Shown piece by piece: positions 38,396 to 48,966 of a DNA stretch of 64,000 nt. Every line of letters begins with the position of its first letter. Within the stretch, counting starts at the first letter, position 1. Both the position numbers and the translations under genes were made by a program. Below the pieces are notes generated by a model. That model made no database searches. It was not told the origin of the DNA and saw nothing but the letters and a program-made list of their open reading frames with translations. The DNA comes from Acetobacter sacchari. Lineage in GTDB: Bacteria > Pseudomonadota > Alphaproteobacteria > Acetobacterales > Acetobacteraceae. Location of the stretch: NCBI RefSeq assembly GCF_017377715.1, contig NZ_JAFVMF010000002.1, positions 124,001 to 188,000 on the forward strand, read 5' to 3'.

Positions 38396-39454
38396 TCATT
38401 CGTACAAAACGAACGATTCAGCTTGCCTGTCGCCCGTGCTCTGACGCCCAGTCAGAAACGTGCGGGAAGCAATGATGGCTGCCGGGCGACGTGGATCGCG
38501 TTTGCACGATAGAACGCAAGCGTTCGACCACTCCCAGAGGCCATCGAAGGCCGCGAGGGGGGCGGCGTAAAACCGTGAATCGCTGGGCTGAATGGCCTCG
38601 TTGAGCGGGCGGCCGACGCCGTAAGGGACGAAGGGAAGGCCGCATCTCCTGTCGGCAATGGTGACGCGTGGCGAGCCGGGCGTTGCAATGCGCCCCGCAC
38701 CGCCCAAGGGCGCCGCCCATGATTCGAGGACTTTCCATTGATACGCGTTGCCGATATCCGGCGTGAAAGAGTGATAGGCGGCTGCGGCGCCGGGCCAGCT
38801 TCCTGTGCGGCCGAACAGGTCCGTCAGGAAGCGGGCGGCGTAATTGGCGTTTGCCGCCGGATCGAAAGCGGCCTCCAGCGAGGGAAACGCATTCGGGTGC
38901 TGCTGAAGGTTGACCTGCATGCATCCAACGTCGATCGACGTCACGCCCTGAGCCCGAAACGCCCGCACGGCTTCGATCGCCTGCTGCTCCGATTGATAGA
39001 TATACCCGCGTCCTTGCGCGTTGACAGTCCATGGCCACGCGACCACGCGGCCGCTCGAAATGCGTCGTCCGCTTTCCACACGCCCCATCGCGACAAGGAA
39101 CTGGTCGGGAATCCGGTAGATGCGCTCGGCAGAAAGGGCCGCACGTGCGCACAACCCAGCATCCAATGCAGCGTAATCTATGGAAATAGGCGCCTGGGAT
39201 TCAAATTCCGGGTTGTCGGGGCTGATCGCCGGTATTTCGGCGGCGCCTCGTCGTGCGTTCACAGTCCCGATCGCCGAACCATCATCTGCCGGAATCTCTC
39301 CCGCATTGTCATCGCCCGTGCTCTGGCGTGGCAAATATTCGTTCGCGCTGGACTTCAACTCTGGCCCGTCCAGCGCACGGGGAATCGCCGCAACCGCCGA
39401 ATCAAGCGGTAAACTTTCCACGATCAGTAGCAGCAACAACAAAGAACGATGCAT
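38396..39454 (-). CDS. periplasmic lytic transglycosylase (SLT domain)
   Basis: A 352-residue exported protein. A signal peptide (LLLLLLIVESLPLDSAVA) is followed by a linker of about 80 residues and then an SLT-like domain at about 105-235. That domain has the catalytic glutamate in AMGRVESGR, the DVGCMQVNLQQHP motif and AAAAYHSFTPDIGNAY. A cysteine-containing C-terminal tail of about 100 residues is unusual. Similar proteins accompany secretion or conjugation systems, but none is nearby. No strong ribosome site is seen. Confidence 0.85.
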   Translation of the reverse strand: MHRSLLLLLLIVESLPLDSAVAAIPRALDGPELKSSANEYLPRQSTGDDNAGEIPADDGSAIGTVNARRGAAEIPAISPDNPEFESQAPISIDYAALDAGLCARAALSAERIYRIPDQFLVAMGRVESGRRISSGRVVAWPWTVNAQGRGYIYQSEQQAIEAVRAFRAQGVTSIDVGCMQVNLQQHPNAFPSLEAAFDPAANANYAARFLTDLFGRTGSWPGAAAAYHSFTPDIGNAYQWKVLESWAAPLGGAGRIATPGSPRVTIADRRCGLPFVPYGVGRPLNEAIQPSDSRFYAAPLAAFDGLWEWSNACVLSCKRDPRRPAAIIASRTFLTGRQSTGDRQAESFVLYE

Positions 39455-39676
39455 AACGCGGGCATGATGATCAGAAACCGGTTAACAGCGAGTTAGAAAT
39501 CTCTGGGACACCGCTCAACTTCGATCCATTTGCCAGCAGGAAAACGCAATTCCAATAAACCTGTCGAGAACGCTGTTACAGTTGTAGAAGGCAAATCGAG
39601 CCGGTTCATCTGGTAGCAGGGCGTAAGCGGCGCATAGGAGATGGCGGATATGCGACGCAATCCACCAAAAAACGGC

Positions 39677-40411
39677 TCAGGCTGCATCATGAAAAATCAA
39701 CCCCAGTGTGTGCCGCAACCCGGACCGAATGGCGCTGACGCCATGACGCATCGTAACGCGATAATCCCCTTTGGCGCCCTGTTGAGGACGGGCGTTAACC
39801 GCGAACAGAACACCATCGCCTTTTCCAAGCGGAACGACCGCCGCCCGGGATTGCATACGGGGCCTCTGTTCGGTCAAGACGAACTCGCCACCGGTGAAAT
39901 CCGCACCAGGTTCAGAAAGAAGGACCGCAACCTGAAGCGGAAAAACATGATCGCCATAGAGATCCTGATGCAGGCAATTGTAATCTCCCTGCCGATATTC
40001 CAAAAGAAGGGGGGTAGGTTTCGTCTGACCGGCGGCATGGCACCGCTCAAGAAAATCTGCATGGCTTTTGGGAAAGCGTACGGCATTGCCTATGCGTTCA
40101 TACCAGTCATTGGCAATCGGGACGAGGCGTGGATACAGCGCCGTTCGTACGCTTCCTATCAGGGACGGTAATGGATAGGAAAAATAACGGTATTCACCGC
40201 GCCCAAAGCCGTGACGAGCCATGCGGACATGGCTGCGAAACGCGTCTGTCGGTCCGTACAGGCGTGATATCAAATCGCATTCAAGAATTTCAAACAGATC
40301 TGGCAATATGCACCACCCTTCCCGATCAATCTGTTGAGAAATTGTTCCCCAGTCATAAGCGTCAATACGTGCCCGCAAAGCATCGGCCTGAAAGTTTGTT
40401 GTATCGACCAT
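39677..40411 (-). CDS. 2OG-Fe(II) oxygenase
   Basis: A 244-residue iron- and 2-oxoglutarate-dependent dioxygenase. Iron ligands are visible as H-x-D in CLHQDLYGDH near residue 147, a distal histidine in MRHGVSAI, and the 2OG-binding arginine in LRHTLGLIFHDA at the end. AGGAGG lies 10 bases before the ATG. In many proteobacteria this COG3826-type protein lies next to ada, as here, suggesting a role in the alkylation response; that link is inference. Confidence 0.88.
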   Translation of the reverse strand: MVDTTNFQADALRARIDAYDWGTISQQIDREGWCILPDLFEILECDLISRLYGPTDAFRSHVRMARHGFGRGEYRYFSYPLPSLIGSVRTALYPRLVPIANDWYERIGNAVRFPKSHADFLERCHAAGQTKPTPLLLEYRQGDYNCLHQDLYGDHVFPLQVAVLLSEPGADFTGGEFVLTEQRPRMQSRAAVVPLGKGDGVLFAVNARPQQGAKGDYRVTMRHGVSAIRSGLRHTLGLIFHDAA

Positions 40412-40439
40412 AGGGTCGCTTCCTCCTGCGGTTGAAGAA

Positions 40440-40458
40440 TCTCAAGATTTTCTTGAGA
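40440..40458. promoter_or_regulatory. inverted repeat in the oxygenase promoter region
   Basis: TCTCAAGA-TTT-TCTTGAGA, perfect 8-bp arms with a 3-base spacer, about 29 bases upstream of the oxygenase start codon. It could be an operator or an mRNA leader hairpin. Confidence 0.45.
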
Positions 40459-41014
40459 GTATTGTTCTCGTTTTCGGCAATATATGAATACTATCGCGCA
40501 TCAGAAACAGTGACGCCACGCGCCCGACAGTAACCCACTCGCATTTTCGGGCCTCACGGCGCATCTTTACACGAGAGTGTCCACGTTATTTACGCACAGG
40601 ACACCAGTTTGTGGCGTAATCCCCCGCTGACGGAATCTTATGCCCACCTTCATTTTTTCCGCGGGGCCAGAACAATTTCACTGCCGACAAGCATGCCGAA
40701 TAGCGCCACGATGGTCCGATACAACGAATTTATTCGCGAAGGGAAACCAGGTAAAAAGAGACCAGCTCCCCTATCCACAACCGTGCGTCAGCGGTGCTGG
40801 AGGCAGCGACCCACATGACATGCCGTATGAAATAGAGAGTATTCGATCGAAAAACTGTATTCTAAACCAGATATTTTTCCTCAAACAGTTCGCAACGACA
40901 AATCAAGCGCGGATACAGAGATCAACGAGACGTTCGCTTTCGTGACAAAAGAACGTGCAAAATAGCAATACTCACCCTGTCAAAAAACAGATCGCTCCGA
41001 TAAAGAATCGTCGG
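40459..41014. other. gene-free region between ada and the oxygenase
   Basis: About 550 bases, AT-richer than average. Short plus-strand frames (40609-40945) show no conserved motif or ribosome site. It probably contains the oxygenase promoter, so the pair is not a simple operon. Confidence 0.4.
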
Positions 41015-42088
41015 TCACTTTGCTTCAGCCTCACGTCGAAGCAGGTGGCGTTTGCGCTCGACGCCCCATCGATATCCTGAAAGAGACCCGTCATTGCGAA
41101 TAACGCGATGACAGGGGATCGCAACGGCGATGTGGTTGGACGCACAAGCCCCGGCAACCGCACGTGTCGCTGTTGGCTGGCCAATCCTTCGGGCGACTTC
41201 CGCATAAGTGACGGTTTCGCCTGCCGGGATCTGACGCAACGCCTGCCATACACGTTGCTGAAATACCGTCCCGCGCACGTCAAGCGGCAAATCAAGCCCC
41301 TGATTCGGAGTTTCAACAAAACCGATAACCTTGGCGATATTCTTTTCATAGTCGGGGTCTGCTCCAATGAGCTTCGCCTTGGGAAACCGATCCTGCAGAT
41401 CCAGCACCAACGCCTCCGGATCATCACCGATCAAGATCGACGCAACGCCTTTTTCACTTGATGCGACGAGGATAGCGCCCAGGGAGCATTGAGCCACCGC
41501 GAAATGAAGAACTTCGTGCGTGCCGCCATTCTTATAATGTTTTGGCGTCATGCCCAGCATGGCGGACGACTGCGCATAGAAACGACCGTTGGAGTTGAAA
41601 CCCGCATCATAAAGTGCGTCTGTGACCTTCGCACCTTGCTCCAGCCCCTCACGCACTTTTCGAGCGCGGCTGGCGCTGGCGTACGCCTTGGGTGTAAGAC
41701 CTGTCTGCGCTTTGAAAATGCGGTGAAAATAACCCGGACTCAGTTCGACAGCGGTCGCCAGAGTCTCTAACGAAGGAGCCTCTTCTGCGGTTTCTATCAA
41801 GCGGCAGGCCCGCTCGACCAATGCGGCATTTGCCGCATCGGTTGAACACCCCTCAGGATTGCATCGCTTGCAAGGGCGGCAGCCCGTCGCCCTCGCGCTT
41901 TCCAGCGTGTCATGCAAGGTGACGTTTTTGGGGTTCGGCGTGCGGGAAGGACAGGACGGACGGCAATATACGCCGGTCGTGGAGACGGAATACCACAACG
42001 TCCCATCCGAGTTCCTGTCACGGGCAAGTATCCTCGTCCAACGAGAATCTCTTGCAGTATCCTGAGGATATTTATCAGTTTTCATCAT
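41015..42088 (-). CDS. ada: Ada: methyl-DNA repair protein and transcriptional activator
   Basis: A 357-residue adaptive-response protein with all three parts. The N-terminal zinc domain accepts methyl groups from phosphotriesters (YCRPSC and GCRPCKRC). An AraC-type helix-turn-helix spans about 90-180 (LETLATAVELSPGYFHRIFKAQTG). The C-terminal O6-methylguanine methyltransferase has the active site PCHRV near residue 325. Two adjacent ATGs (42088 and 42085) are possible starts. Autoregulation through an Ada box is expected, but I could not pick one out. Confidence 0.96.
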   Translation of the reverse strand: MMKTDKYPQDTARDSRWTRILARDRNSDGTLWYSVSTTGVYCRPSCPSRTPNPKNVTLHDTLESARATGCRPCKRCNPEGCSTDAANAALVERACRLIETAEEAPSLETLATAVELSPGYFHRIFKAQTGLTPKAYASASRARKVREGLEQGAKVTDALYDAGFNSNGRFYAQSSAMLGMTPKHYKNGGTHEVLHFAVAQCSLGAILVASSEKGVASILIGDDPEALVLDLQDRFPKAKLIGADPDYEKNIAKVIGFVETPNQGLDLPLDVRGTVFQQRVWQALRQIPAGETVTYAEVARRIGQPTATRAVAGACASNHIAVAIPCHRVIRNDGSLSGYRWGVERKRHLLRREAEAK

Positions 42089-42362
42089 GTGGCCATTCTG
42101 TCCGCCGACGCTTTAGGGCACGCTCTGTTTCTTGCTTTCAAATTCGAAATACGACGCTGATGCGTCCATCGCAAAGGCAAACGCGTCGAGATGAGAGGGG
42201 CCGCCCGGCCCATACGCGGCGACGCCTACGCCTCACCAATGCGTAGTCTTGATGGCGCGCAAACAATTTCAAGTCATGAACCGGAGCGTTTTTGCGAAGC
42301 GTTCTCCGCTAGCGTTGGGTGTTGATGCAAACGCGCATCGCGCTGAACAACAGGAGTGACGC

Positions 42363-42818
42363 ATGTCGAAAGAAACACAAAAACAAAGCGATTGTCGCAG
42401 AATGGTTCAAACGGTTCTGGGGCAATCCGTACGATGAGGCCGTTATCGACGAACTGGGCGCCGACGATTTGACTGTCTTCTACCCTATGCACGGTCCGCG
42501 CAAGGGCAAAGCGGAAGTGAAGAAGTTTATGGCCGAGTTCCGGGAGACCTTTCCAGACCTCAATTTCTGGGGGCGTGGGAGAGATGGTTGCCGAAGGCGA
42601 TATCGTCGCCGCGCGCTGGGACGGTGGCGGGACGCACACCGGTTCAGCTTTCGACGACTTGCCCGTAGGCGCTTTACCGCGTGCAAATACCGGGAAAACC
42701 ATGCGTTTTACCGGCACTAGCTGTGCTCGAGGTCAGGAATGGAAAGATCGTCAATGAACTGGGACAAGAGGGCGCGCTGACGGCATTGCAGCAACTTGGC
42801 CTGATACCGCCCAATTGA
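42363..42818 (+). pseudogene. frameshifted SnoaL-like/ester cyclase family gene
   Basis: A good ribosome site (AGGAG, 7 bases) precedes the ATG at 42363, but the frame closes after 25 codons. The conserved protein continues only after three frame changes. It starts MSKETQ, then NKAIVAEWFKRFWGNPYDE and DLTVFYPMHGPRKGKAEV in a second frame. After a G run near 42571 it reads GEMVAEGDIVAARWDGGG in a third, and after about 42722 it reads VLEVRNGKIVNE to the stop at 42818. The order matches SnoaL/ester cyclase (NTF2-like) proteins. Three separate shifts make sequencing error unlikely. Confidence 0.8.
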
Positions 42819-43010
42819 GAGGACAAGATAATTTGGGCGGCTTTCCTGGCGCTAAAACGTCTCCAGACGAGGACTGTCAGCTGCACACATGAAGGTCTGC
42901 AATCAGGCGGACCGGCAATCGAAGCGGCATATATACGTCGGCGCCCTCGGCTTGGCGTCGAACCGCCCGCCTCGTTCAAAACCGCCGTCTTCGCAAGCGA
43001 TATAGTCATC

Positions 43011-43046
43011 AAAAGAAAAGGCTCTGGAGACCTAATCTCCAGAGCC
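43011..43046 (-). terminator. intrinsic terminator of icd
   Basis: A perfect 11-bp stem (43020-43030 with 43036-43046), loop of 5 bases, followed on the minus strand by TTTTCTTTT. It lies about 125 bases after the icd stop; the 352 bases between the pseudogene and icd hold nothing else recognisable. Confidence 0.9.
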
Positions 43047-43170
43047 CTGCACTTCTTTGTCTACAGACGGATCTTCGTCCTAAAACCCGCTCGACACTTT
43101 CGTCGCCAAACGGGGCTAACGCACGACGAGCCGTCCGAAGACGCCAGCCAGCGCGCAGTCCGCCAAAGCC

Positions 43171-44388
43171 TCAGACTTTGAGGGCCTTCTGCAGGCGCAC
43201 GTCAATGGCATCGAGGAAGGGCTGCGTGTCCAGCCACTTCACGTCCTTGCCAACCAGCAGGGCGAGATCCTTGGTCATCTCGCCTGCCTCGACGGCCTCG
43301 ACGCAGACGCGCTCAAGCGTCTCGGCGAAGTTCACCACATCAGGGGTGTCGTCGAAACGACCGCGATAGATCAGGCCCCGCGTCCACGCATAGATCGATG
43401 CGATCGGGTTCGTGGAGGTCGGACGGCCCTTCTGATGCTCACGGTAATGGCGCGTCACCGTGCCGTGCGCCGCCTCGGACTCGACGATCGTGCCGGTCGG
43501 GTCGAGCAGAACGGACGTCATCAGACCAAGGCTGCCGAAGCCCTGCGCCACGATATCGCTCTCGACGTCGCCGTCGTAGTTCTTACAGGCCCAGACATAG
43601 CCGCCTTCCCACTTCAGGGCGCTTGCGACCATGTCGTCGATCAGACGGTGTTCGTAGGTCAGGCCGAGCTTGTCGAAGTCTGCCTTGAACTCCTTCTCGT
43701 AGATCTCCTGGAACACATCCTTGAACATGCCGTCATAGGCCTTGAGGATCGTGTTCTTGGTCGAAAGATAGACCGGCAGCTTGCGATCACGGCCATAGCT
43801 GAGCGACGCGCGGGCGAAGCCTTCGATGGAGGCGCGGGTGTTGTGCATGCCCAGCGCCACGCCCGGGCCCTTGAAGTCGTGCACGTCGAGCGTGATCGGC
43901 TCGCCTCCGCCTTCCGGCACGAAGTTCAGCGTGACCTTGCCCGGACCGGGGATCTTGGTCTCGGCGGCGCGATAGATGTCGCCATACGCATGGCGACCGA
44001 TGACGATCGGCTTGCCCCAGTGCGGCACGAGGCGCGGCACGTTGGAGCAGATGATCGGCTCGCGGAAGATCGTGCCGTCCAGGATGTTGCGAATCGTGCC
44101 GTTGGGCGAACGCCACATCTTCTTCAGGCCGAATTCCTCGACGCGCGCCTCGTCCGGCGTGATCGTCGCGCATTTGACGCCGACGCGATACTTCTTGATC
44201 GCCTCGGCGGCCTCGACCGTCACCTTGTCGTCGGTCGCGTCACGGTGCTCGATACCGAGATCGTAGTATTTCAGATCGATGTCGAGGTAAGGGACGATCA
44301 GCCGGTCTTTGATGAAATGCCAGATAATCCGCGTCATCTCGTCGCCGTCGAGTTCGACCACAGGATTTTTGACTTTGATTTTCGCCAT
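43171..44388 (-). CDS. icd: NADP-dependent isocitrate dehydrogenase (dimeric type)
   Basis: TCA-cycle enzyme giving 2-oxoglutarate and NADPH. The 405 residues match the mitochondrial-like type II homodimeric form: [51 protein letters not shown], and [19 protein letters not shown] for NADP binding. Alphaproteobacteria normally have this type. No strong ribosome site is visible. Monocistronic, with its own terminator. Confidence 0.97.
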   Translation of the reverse strand: MAKIKVKNPVVELDGDEMTRIIWHFIKDRLIVPYLDIDLKYYDLGIEHRDATDDKVTVEAAEAIKKYRVGVKCATITPDEARVEEFGLKKMWRSPNGTIRNILDGTIFREPIICSNVPRLVPHWGKPIVIGRHAYGDIYRAAETKIPGPGKVTLNFVPEGGGEPITLDVHDFKGPGVALGMHNTRASIEGFARASLSYGRDRKLPVYLSTKNTILKAYDGMFKDVFQEIYEKEFKADFDKLGLTYEHRLIDDMVASALKWEGGYVWACKNYDGDVESDIVAQGFGSLGLMTSVLLDPTGTIVESEAAHGTVTRHYREHQKGRPTSTNPIASIYAWTRGLIYRGRFDDTPDVVNFAETLERVCVEAVEAGEMTKDLALLVGKDVKWLDTQPFLDAIDVRLQKALKV

Positions 44389-44701
44389 GAGACTAAGCGA
44401 CCCCTTTCGATAAATGCAATGCGAACGCCCGAAAGCGTCGCGGCAAAGGTGTTTGGAACTAACACGGCGCCGCTATCATCCCTATGCCACGCGCCGCCAT
44501 GATCTGTTCACGATCACGATAGCGGTCATACACGATTTGGTTGAGGCGCCCCAAACACGATGCACATAAATGAACGGATCTCCTTGTTCGTTGTGCCGCG
44601 GCACGTCTAATCAATCGCAGCGTCAATGCGGTTGCCTCCGCTCCCGGCGGCGGTACGCGCCAATCTGAAACAACGACTAAAAATTTATGGAGATCGCCAC
44701 A
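44389..44701. other. icd-GNAT intergenic region
   Basis: About 310 bases between divergent genes; it should hold both promoters. No gene or strong repeat is seen. Confidence 0.4.
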
Positions 44702-45256
44702 ATGCCCTCAAAATCACCTGATTGGGCCTTGCATAGGCTAGGAGGAAGCCCCGATCAGCGTGAACACGAAATCACTTCATTGGCGCAGTTGCTCATCGAG
44801 ATCGTCGCAGACAACGGTTCTGTCGGATTCCTGCATCCCCTCTCCATGGAAACCGCACGCGAATTCTGGTCTGCAGCCCTGGATGAGTCCGATAAAGGAC
44901 GACGCACCATCCTCGGCGCGATGGAAGGGGCGAATCTGGTAGGTACGGTTTCCATTTCCATTTCAACTCCCGAGAATCAGCCACACCGAGCTGAAATCAT
45001 GAAGCTGATGACCAGAAAATCCCATGCGCGTCGGGGCGTGGCGACTGCACTCATGGTCGCGGCGGAAAAAGTGGCGGTGGAACATGGACGCACACATCTG
45101 ACTCTCGACACCGCCGAGCAGGGCGGCGCCGGTGAACTCTATGAGCGGCTCGGATATTTCCGAGCGGGTTCTATCCCAGATTACGCCCTGAAACCCCATG
45201 GCGGCCTGACAGCGACCGTTATTTACTGGAAACTGGTCGGCTGCGAATCTGACTGA
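44702..45256 (+). CDS. GNAT-family N-acetyltransferase
   Basis: A 184-residue acetyl-CoA-dependent transferase. Motif A is seen as KSHARRGVATALMVAAEKVA near residue 115 and motif B as GGAGELYERLGYFRAG. The N-terminal third has SVGFLHPLSMETAREFW. The ATG at 44702 has GGAG 9 bases upstream; an ATG at 44687 is possible. A small-molecule acceptor is likely but unknown. Confidence 0.85.
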   Translation: MPSKSPDWALHRLGGSPDQREHEITSLAQLLIEIVADNGSVGFLHPLSMETAREFWSAALDESDKGRRTILGAMEGANLVGTVSISISTPENQPHRAEIMKLMTRKSHARRGVATALMVAAEKVAVEHGRTHLTLDTAEQGGAGELYERLGYFRAGSIPDYALKPHGGLTATVIYWKLVGCESD

Positions 45257-45280
45257 CGGCTTCGCATATAACGCCAGGGT

Positions 45281-45314
45281 GAAAACGCAAAAACGCGGCC
45301 CAAAGGCCGCGTTT
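45281..45314. terminator. terminator between GNAT gene and glnA
   Basis: AAACGCGGCC-CAAA-GGCCGCGTTT, a 10-bp stem (45291-45314). On the minus strand it is followed by TTGCGTTTT, so it mainly ends glnA transcription, and it may serve the convergent GNAT gene too. Confidence 0.8.
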
Positions 45315-45339
45315 CCAGTAATCCGGCGTCGAAAGACGA

Positions 45340-46785
45340 TCAGACCGAGTAGTACATCTCGAATTCGACCGGGTGCGGCGTGTGCTCGAAGCGGTACACG
45401 TCCTGCCACTTGATCTCGATGTAGCTCTCGATCTGATCCTTCGTGAACACGTTGCCTGCGAGCAGGAACTCGTGATCGGCGGCCAGAGACTCAAGCGCCT
45501 CGCGGAGCGAGCCCGCGACGGTCGGAATTTGCTTCAGCTCTTCCGGCGGCAGGTCGTAGAGATCCTTGTCCATGGCGTCGCCCGGGTGGATCTTGTTCTT
45601 GATGCCATCCAGACCAGCCATCAGCATGGCGGCGAACGCCAGGTACGGGTTGGCGGTCGGGTCCGGGAAACGAACCTCGACGCGCTTCGCCTTCGGGTTG
45701 GTCGCGTAGGGGATACGGCATGACGCCGAGCGGTTGCGGGCCGAATAAGCCAGCAGCACGGGGGCCTCGAAGCCGGGGATCAGGCGCTTGTAGGAGTTGG
45801 TCGACGGGTTCGTGAAGGCGTTCAGAGCCTTCGCGTGCTTGATGATGCCGCCGATGTAATAAAGCGCCGTGTCGGACAGGTCTGCGTAGCCGTTGCCAGC
45901 GAAAGTCGGCTTGCCCGCTTTCCAGATCGACTGGTGGACATGCATGCCCGAGCCGTTGTCGCCGTAGATCGGCTTCGGCATGAACGTCGCGGACTTGCCG
46001 TAGGACACGGCCACGTTGTGCACACAGTATTTGTAGATCTGCATGAAGTCGGCGGAGCGAACCAGCGTGTCGAACTTCGTGCCGAGCTCATGCTGCGACT
46101 GCGCGACTTCATGGTGATGCTTCTCGATCGGCAGGCCCATTTCGCCCATCGTCGTCAGCATTTCAGCGCGCAGGTCGGACTCGCTGTCCACCGGAGCGAC
46201 CGGGAAGTAGCCGCCCTTGACGCCCGGACGATGGCCCAGGTTGCCCTCGGGGTATTCCTTCAGGGACGCACCCGGTCCTTCGATGCTGTCGAGCTGGAAC
46301 TTGCCGTAGTTCGGGCCTGTGCCGAACAGCACGTTATCGAAGATGAAGAATTCAGCTTCAGGGCCAAAGAACGCCGTGTCGCCCAGACCGGTGGACTGCA
46401 GATACTTCTCAGCCAGCTTCGCGGTGGAGCGCGGGTCGCGGTTGTAGAACTGCCCGGTGGCGGGGTCGATGATGTCGCAGATCAGGATCAGCTGCGGCTT
46501 GGCCGAAAACGGGTCCATGACGGCGGTGGTGGCGTCCGGGAGCAGAACCATGTCGCTCTCGTTGATCGCCTTCCAGCCAGCGATCGACGAACCGTCGAAC
46601 ATGAAACCTTCGGTGAAGGTGTCTTCCTCGATCGTCGACACGTGCTGCGTCGTGTGGTGCCAGGTTCCGCGGGGATCGGTGAAGCGCAGGTCCACCAGAT
46701 CGACCGAGTGTTCCTTGATGAGGTCGAAGACCTTGGCAACCGCAGCTGCAGCCGCGCTGGTCGAACCGGACTCTTTCTTCGCCAT
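45340..46785 (-). CDS. glnA: type I glutamine synthetase
   Basis: Assimilates ammonia into glutamine. From the ATG at 46785 the product is 481 residues with the GSI pattern: [47 protein letters not shown], and the ATP-binding region with NKIHPGD. The adenylylation tyrosine sits in [12 protein letters not shown] near residue 410, so regulation by GlnE is expected. AAGGG lies 5 bases before the start; a 49-codon upstream extension is rejected. It follows glnB by 180 bases. Confidence 0.97.
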   Translation of the reverse strand: MAKKESGSTSAAAAAVAKVFDLIKEHSVDLVDLRFTDPRGTWHHTTQHVSTIEEDTFTEGFMFDGSSIAGWKAINESDMVLLPDATTAVMDPFSAKPQLILICDIIDPATGQFYNRDPRSTAKLAEKYLQSTGLGDTAFFGPEAEFFIFDNVLFGTGPNYGKFQLDSIEGPGASLKEYPEGNLGHRPGVKGGYFPVAPVDSESDLRAEMLTTMGEMGLPIEKHHHEVAQSQHELGTKFDTLVRSADFMQIYKYCVHNVAVSYGKSATFMPKPIYGDNGSGMHVHQSIWKAGKPTFAGNGYADLSDTALYYIGGIIKHAKALNAFTNPSTNSYKRLIPGFEAPVLLAYSARNRSASCRIPYATNPKAKRVEVRFPDPTANPYLAFAAMLMAGLDGIKNKIHPGDAMDKDLYDLPPEELKQIPTVAGSLREALESLAADHEFLLAGNVFTKDQIESYIEIKWQDVYRFEHTPHPVEFEMYYSV

Positions 46786-46965
46786 AATAGCCCTTACCTG
46801 CCTGTTGAACGCCGTTTGGCGGCGTGCTGTTGTCGACGCCGCCAGGGGCTGGCCGAGATCGGCGCCCACTCCGGTGTCATACCGAAACTGTTTGTCCCAT
46901 GTCGTCCGGAGCCGCAAGCCTCTCCGCCACACGCAGAGAAAGCCAAAGCGCGCGGGCCGGACCGA

Positions 46966-47313
<348 letters not shown>

Positions 47314-47637
47314 TCACACTTCATCTGTATAGGGGCGAACTGGCCCGCACGCTCCGCTATTGGTTGGCGGCGACGGCGCGTCCGTGCGCCCGGGCGCCGC
47401 GCCCGTCAGGCGTAAAGTTCGCACGGGACGCCGGGCGGAGCAATCGGGTTGACTGCGAAATAATATTCGACGCCGCATCCATGCAATCCCGGCCACAGCG
47501 ACGTCAGCCGTGCGCCTCAGTTGCAAGCGACACGCGCAGTAAACGGCTTGCCCAAGCAAGATCTACTTGCAAAAATCGGGCGACAGAAAATCCAACCTAC
47601 GATATCGTTTATTATCTCAGAACCCGAGGGAGAGATC

Positions 47638-48819
47638 GTGAAACCGCTTAACGGCCAGACCGCCGCGCTTCCGACAACCATCTTCACCGTGATGTCGGCG
47701 CTGGCGCAGCAGCACGGCGCCATCAACCTTGGTCAGGGTTTTCCGGACACCGAAGGGCCCGCGCATCTTGTCGAGGCCGCAGCCGCGGCATTGCGCGACG
47801 GGCGCAACCAGTACGCCCCGCTGACCGGCCTTCCCGAGCTTCGCGAAGCGGTGGCGCGCTCGAACGCACGTTTTTACGGGCTCGACATCGATCCGGCGAG
47901 CGAAGTGGTGGTGACGTCCGGCGCGACGGAAGCCCTTGCCGCGTCCTTCGCCGCCCTGCTGAATCCCGGAGACGAGGTCATCGTCATAGAACCGGCGTTC
48001 GACACGTATCTGCCGGTCATCCGCCTGCTCGGCGCAACGCCGCGCCTCGTTCGTCTGAACCTGCACGACTGGTCTCTCCCGCGCGACGAACTCGCCGCCG
48101 CGTTCGGACCGAAGACGAAGGCGATCCTGCTGAATTCGCCCATGAACCCGACGGGCAAGGTCTTCACGCAGGAAGAGCTGTCGTTCATCGCCGGACTGGT
48201 GCAGGAGCACGACACCTACGCCATTTGCGACGAGGTCTACGAGCATCTCGTCTTCGACGCCCGCCACACGCCGCTGATGACGCTTCCCGGCATGCGCGAA
48301 CGCTGCGTGCGGATCGGCAGTGCGGGCAAGAGTTTCTCCTTCACCGGCTGGAAGGTCGGCTACATCACTGCGCCGCGGGCGCTGGCGTCCGTGATCGCCA
48401 AAACGCACCAGAACCTGACCTTCGCCACGGCGCCGAACCTTCAGCGCGCAGTCGCTATCGGCCTGGATCAGGACACGGGATATTTCACGGAACTGTCGCA
48501 AGGCATGCGGCTCCGACGCGACATCCTCGCCGCTGGCCTGTCCGATCTGGGATTCGGCGTGCTGCCCTCCGACGGGACTTACTTCCTGACCGCCGATATC
48601 CGCCCTTTGGGCGCCGCGACTCGTCCCGGAGAGGATGACGTCGCGTGGTGCAAACGGGCGACGGTCGAAGCAGGCGTCACACTGATCCCGGTTTCTGCTT
48701 TCTACGACCCGGCGGGCGGCCCGGCCCCGAGCCACTTCGTGCGTTTCGCGTTCTGCAAGCAACCAGCCGTTCTTGAAGAAGCCATCCTCCGGCTGCGGAA
48801 CTGGGTCGCCAGGGCGTAA
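47638..48819 (+). CDS. class I/II PLP-dependent aminotransferase
   Basis: A 393-residue aminotransferase of the YbdL/kynurenine-aminotransferase-like branch (methionine- or aromatic-2-oxoacid type). Features are INLGQGFPD, VTSGATEALAASF, NSPMNPTGKVF, CDEVYEHLVFD and the PLP lysine in SAGKSFSFTGWKVGY. The start is GTG at 47638, after GAGGGAGAG; a 39-codon upstream extension is not conserved. Monocistronic, divergent from glnB. Confidence 0.9.
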   Translation: MKPLNGQTAALPTTIFTVMSALAQQHGAINLGQGFPDTEGPAHLVEAAAAALRDGRNQYAPLTGLPELREAVARSNARFYGLDIDPASEVVVTSGATEALAASFAALLNPGDEVIVIEPAFDTYLPVIRLLGATPRLVRLNLHDWSLPRDELAAAFGPKTKAILLNSPMNPTGKVFTQEELSFIAGLVQEHDTYAICDEVYEHLVFDARHTPLMTLPGMRERCVRIGSAGKSFSFTGWKVGYITAPRALASVIAKTHQNLTFATAPNLQRAVAIGLDQDTGYFTELSQGMRLRRDILAAGLSDLGFGVLPSDGTYFLTADIRPLGAATRPGEDDVAWCKRATVEAGVTLIPVSAFYDPAGGPAPSHFVRFAFCKQPAVLEEAILRLRNWVARA

Positions 48820-48889
48820 TCCGCCCGGGAGGCGCGCACAACGCCGTTGACTGACGCGCGTGTCTTGTCTAATGACGGGGCCGCTGTGT

Positions 48890-48966
48890 GGCGGACGTAG
48901 CTCAGTCGGTAGAGCGCCGGTTTGTGGTACCGGTTGTCGCGGGTTCGATCCCCGTCGTTCGCCCCA
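48890..48966 (+). tRNA. tRNA-His (anticodon GUG)
   Basis: The acceptor GCGGACG pairs with CGTTCGC (one G-T pair), the anticodon stem CCGGT/ACCGG encloses the loop TTGTGGT (anticodon GTG), and CCA is encoded. The base before position 1 is G (48890), opposite discriminator C, the special extra G(-1) of tRNA-His. Confidence 0.97.

Noticed and set aside
40609-40945. Short plus-strand frames between the oxygenase and ada
   Set aside because: No conserved residues or ribosome sites; overlapping frames with similar length indicate chance.
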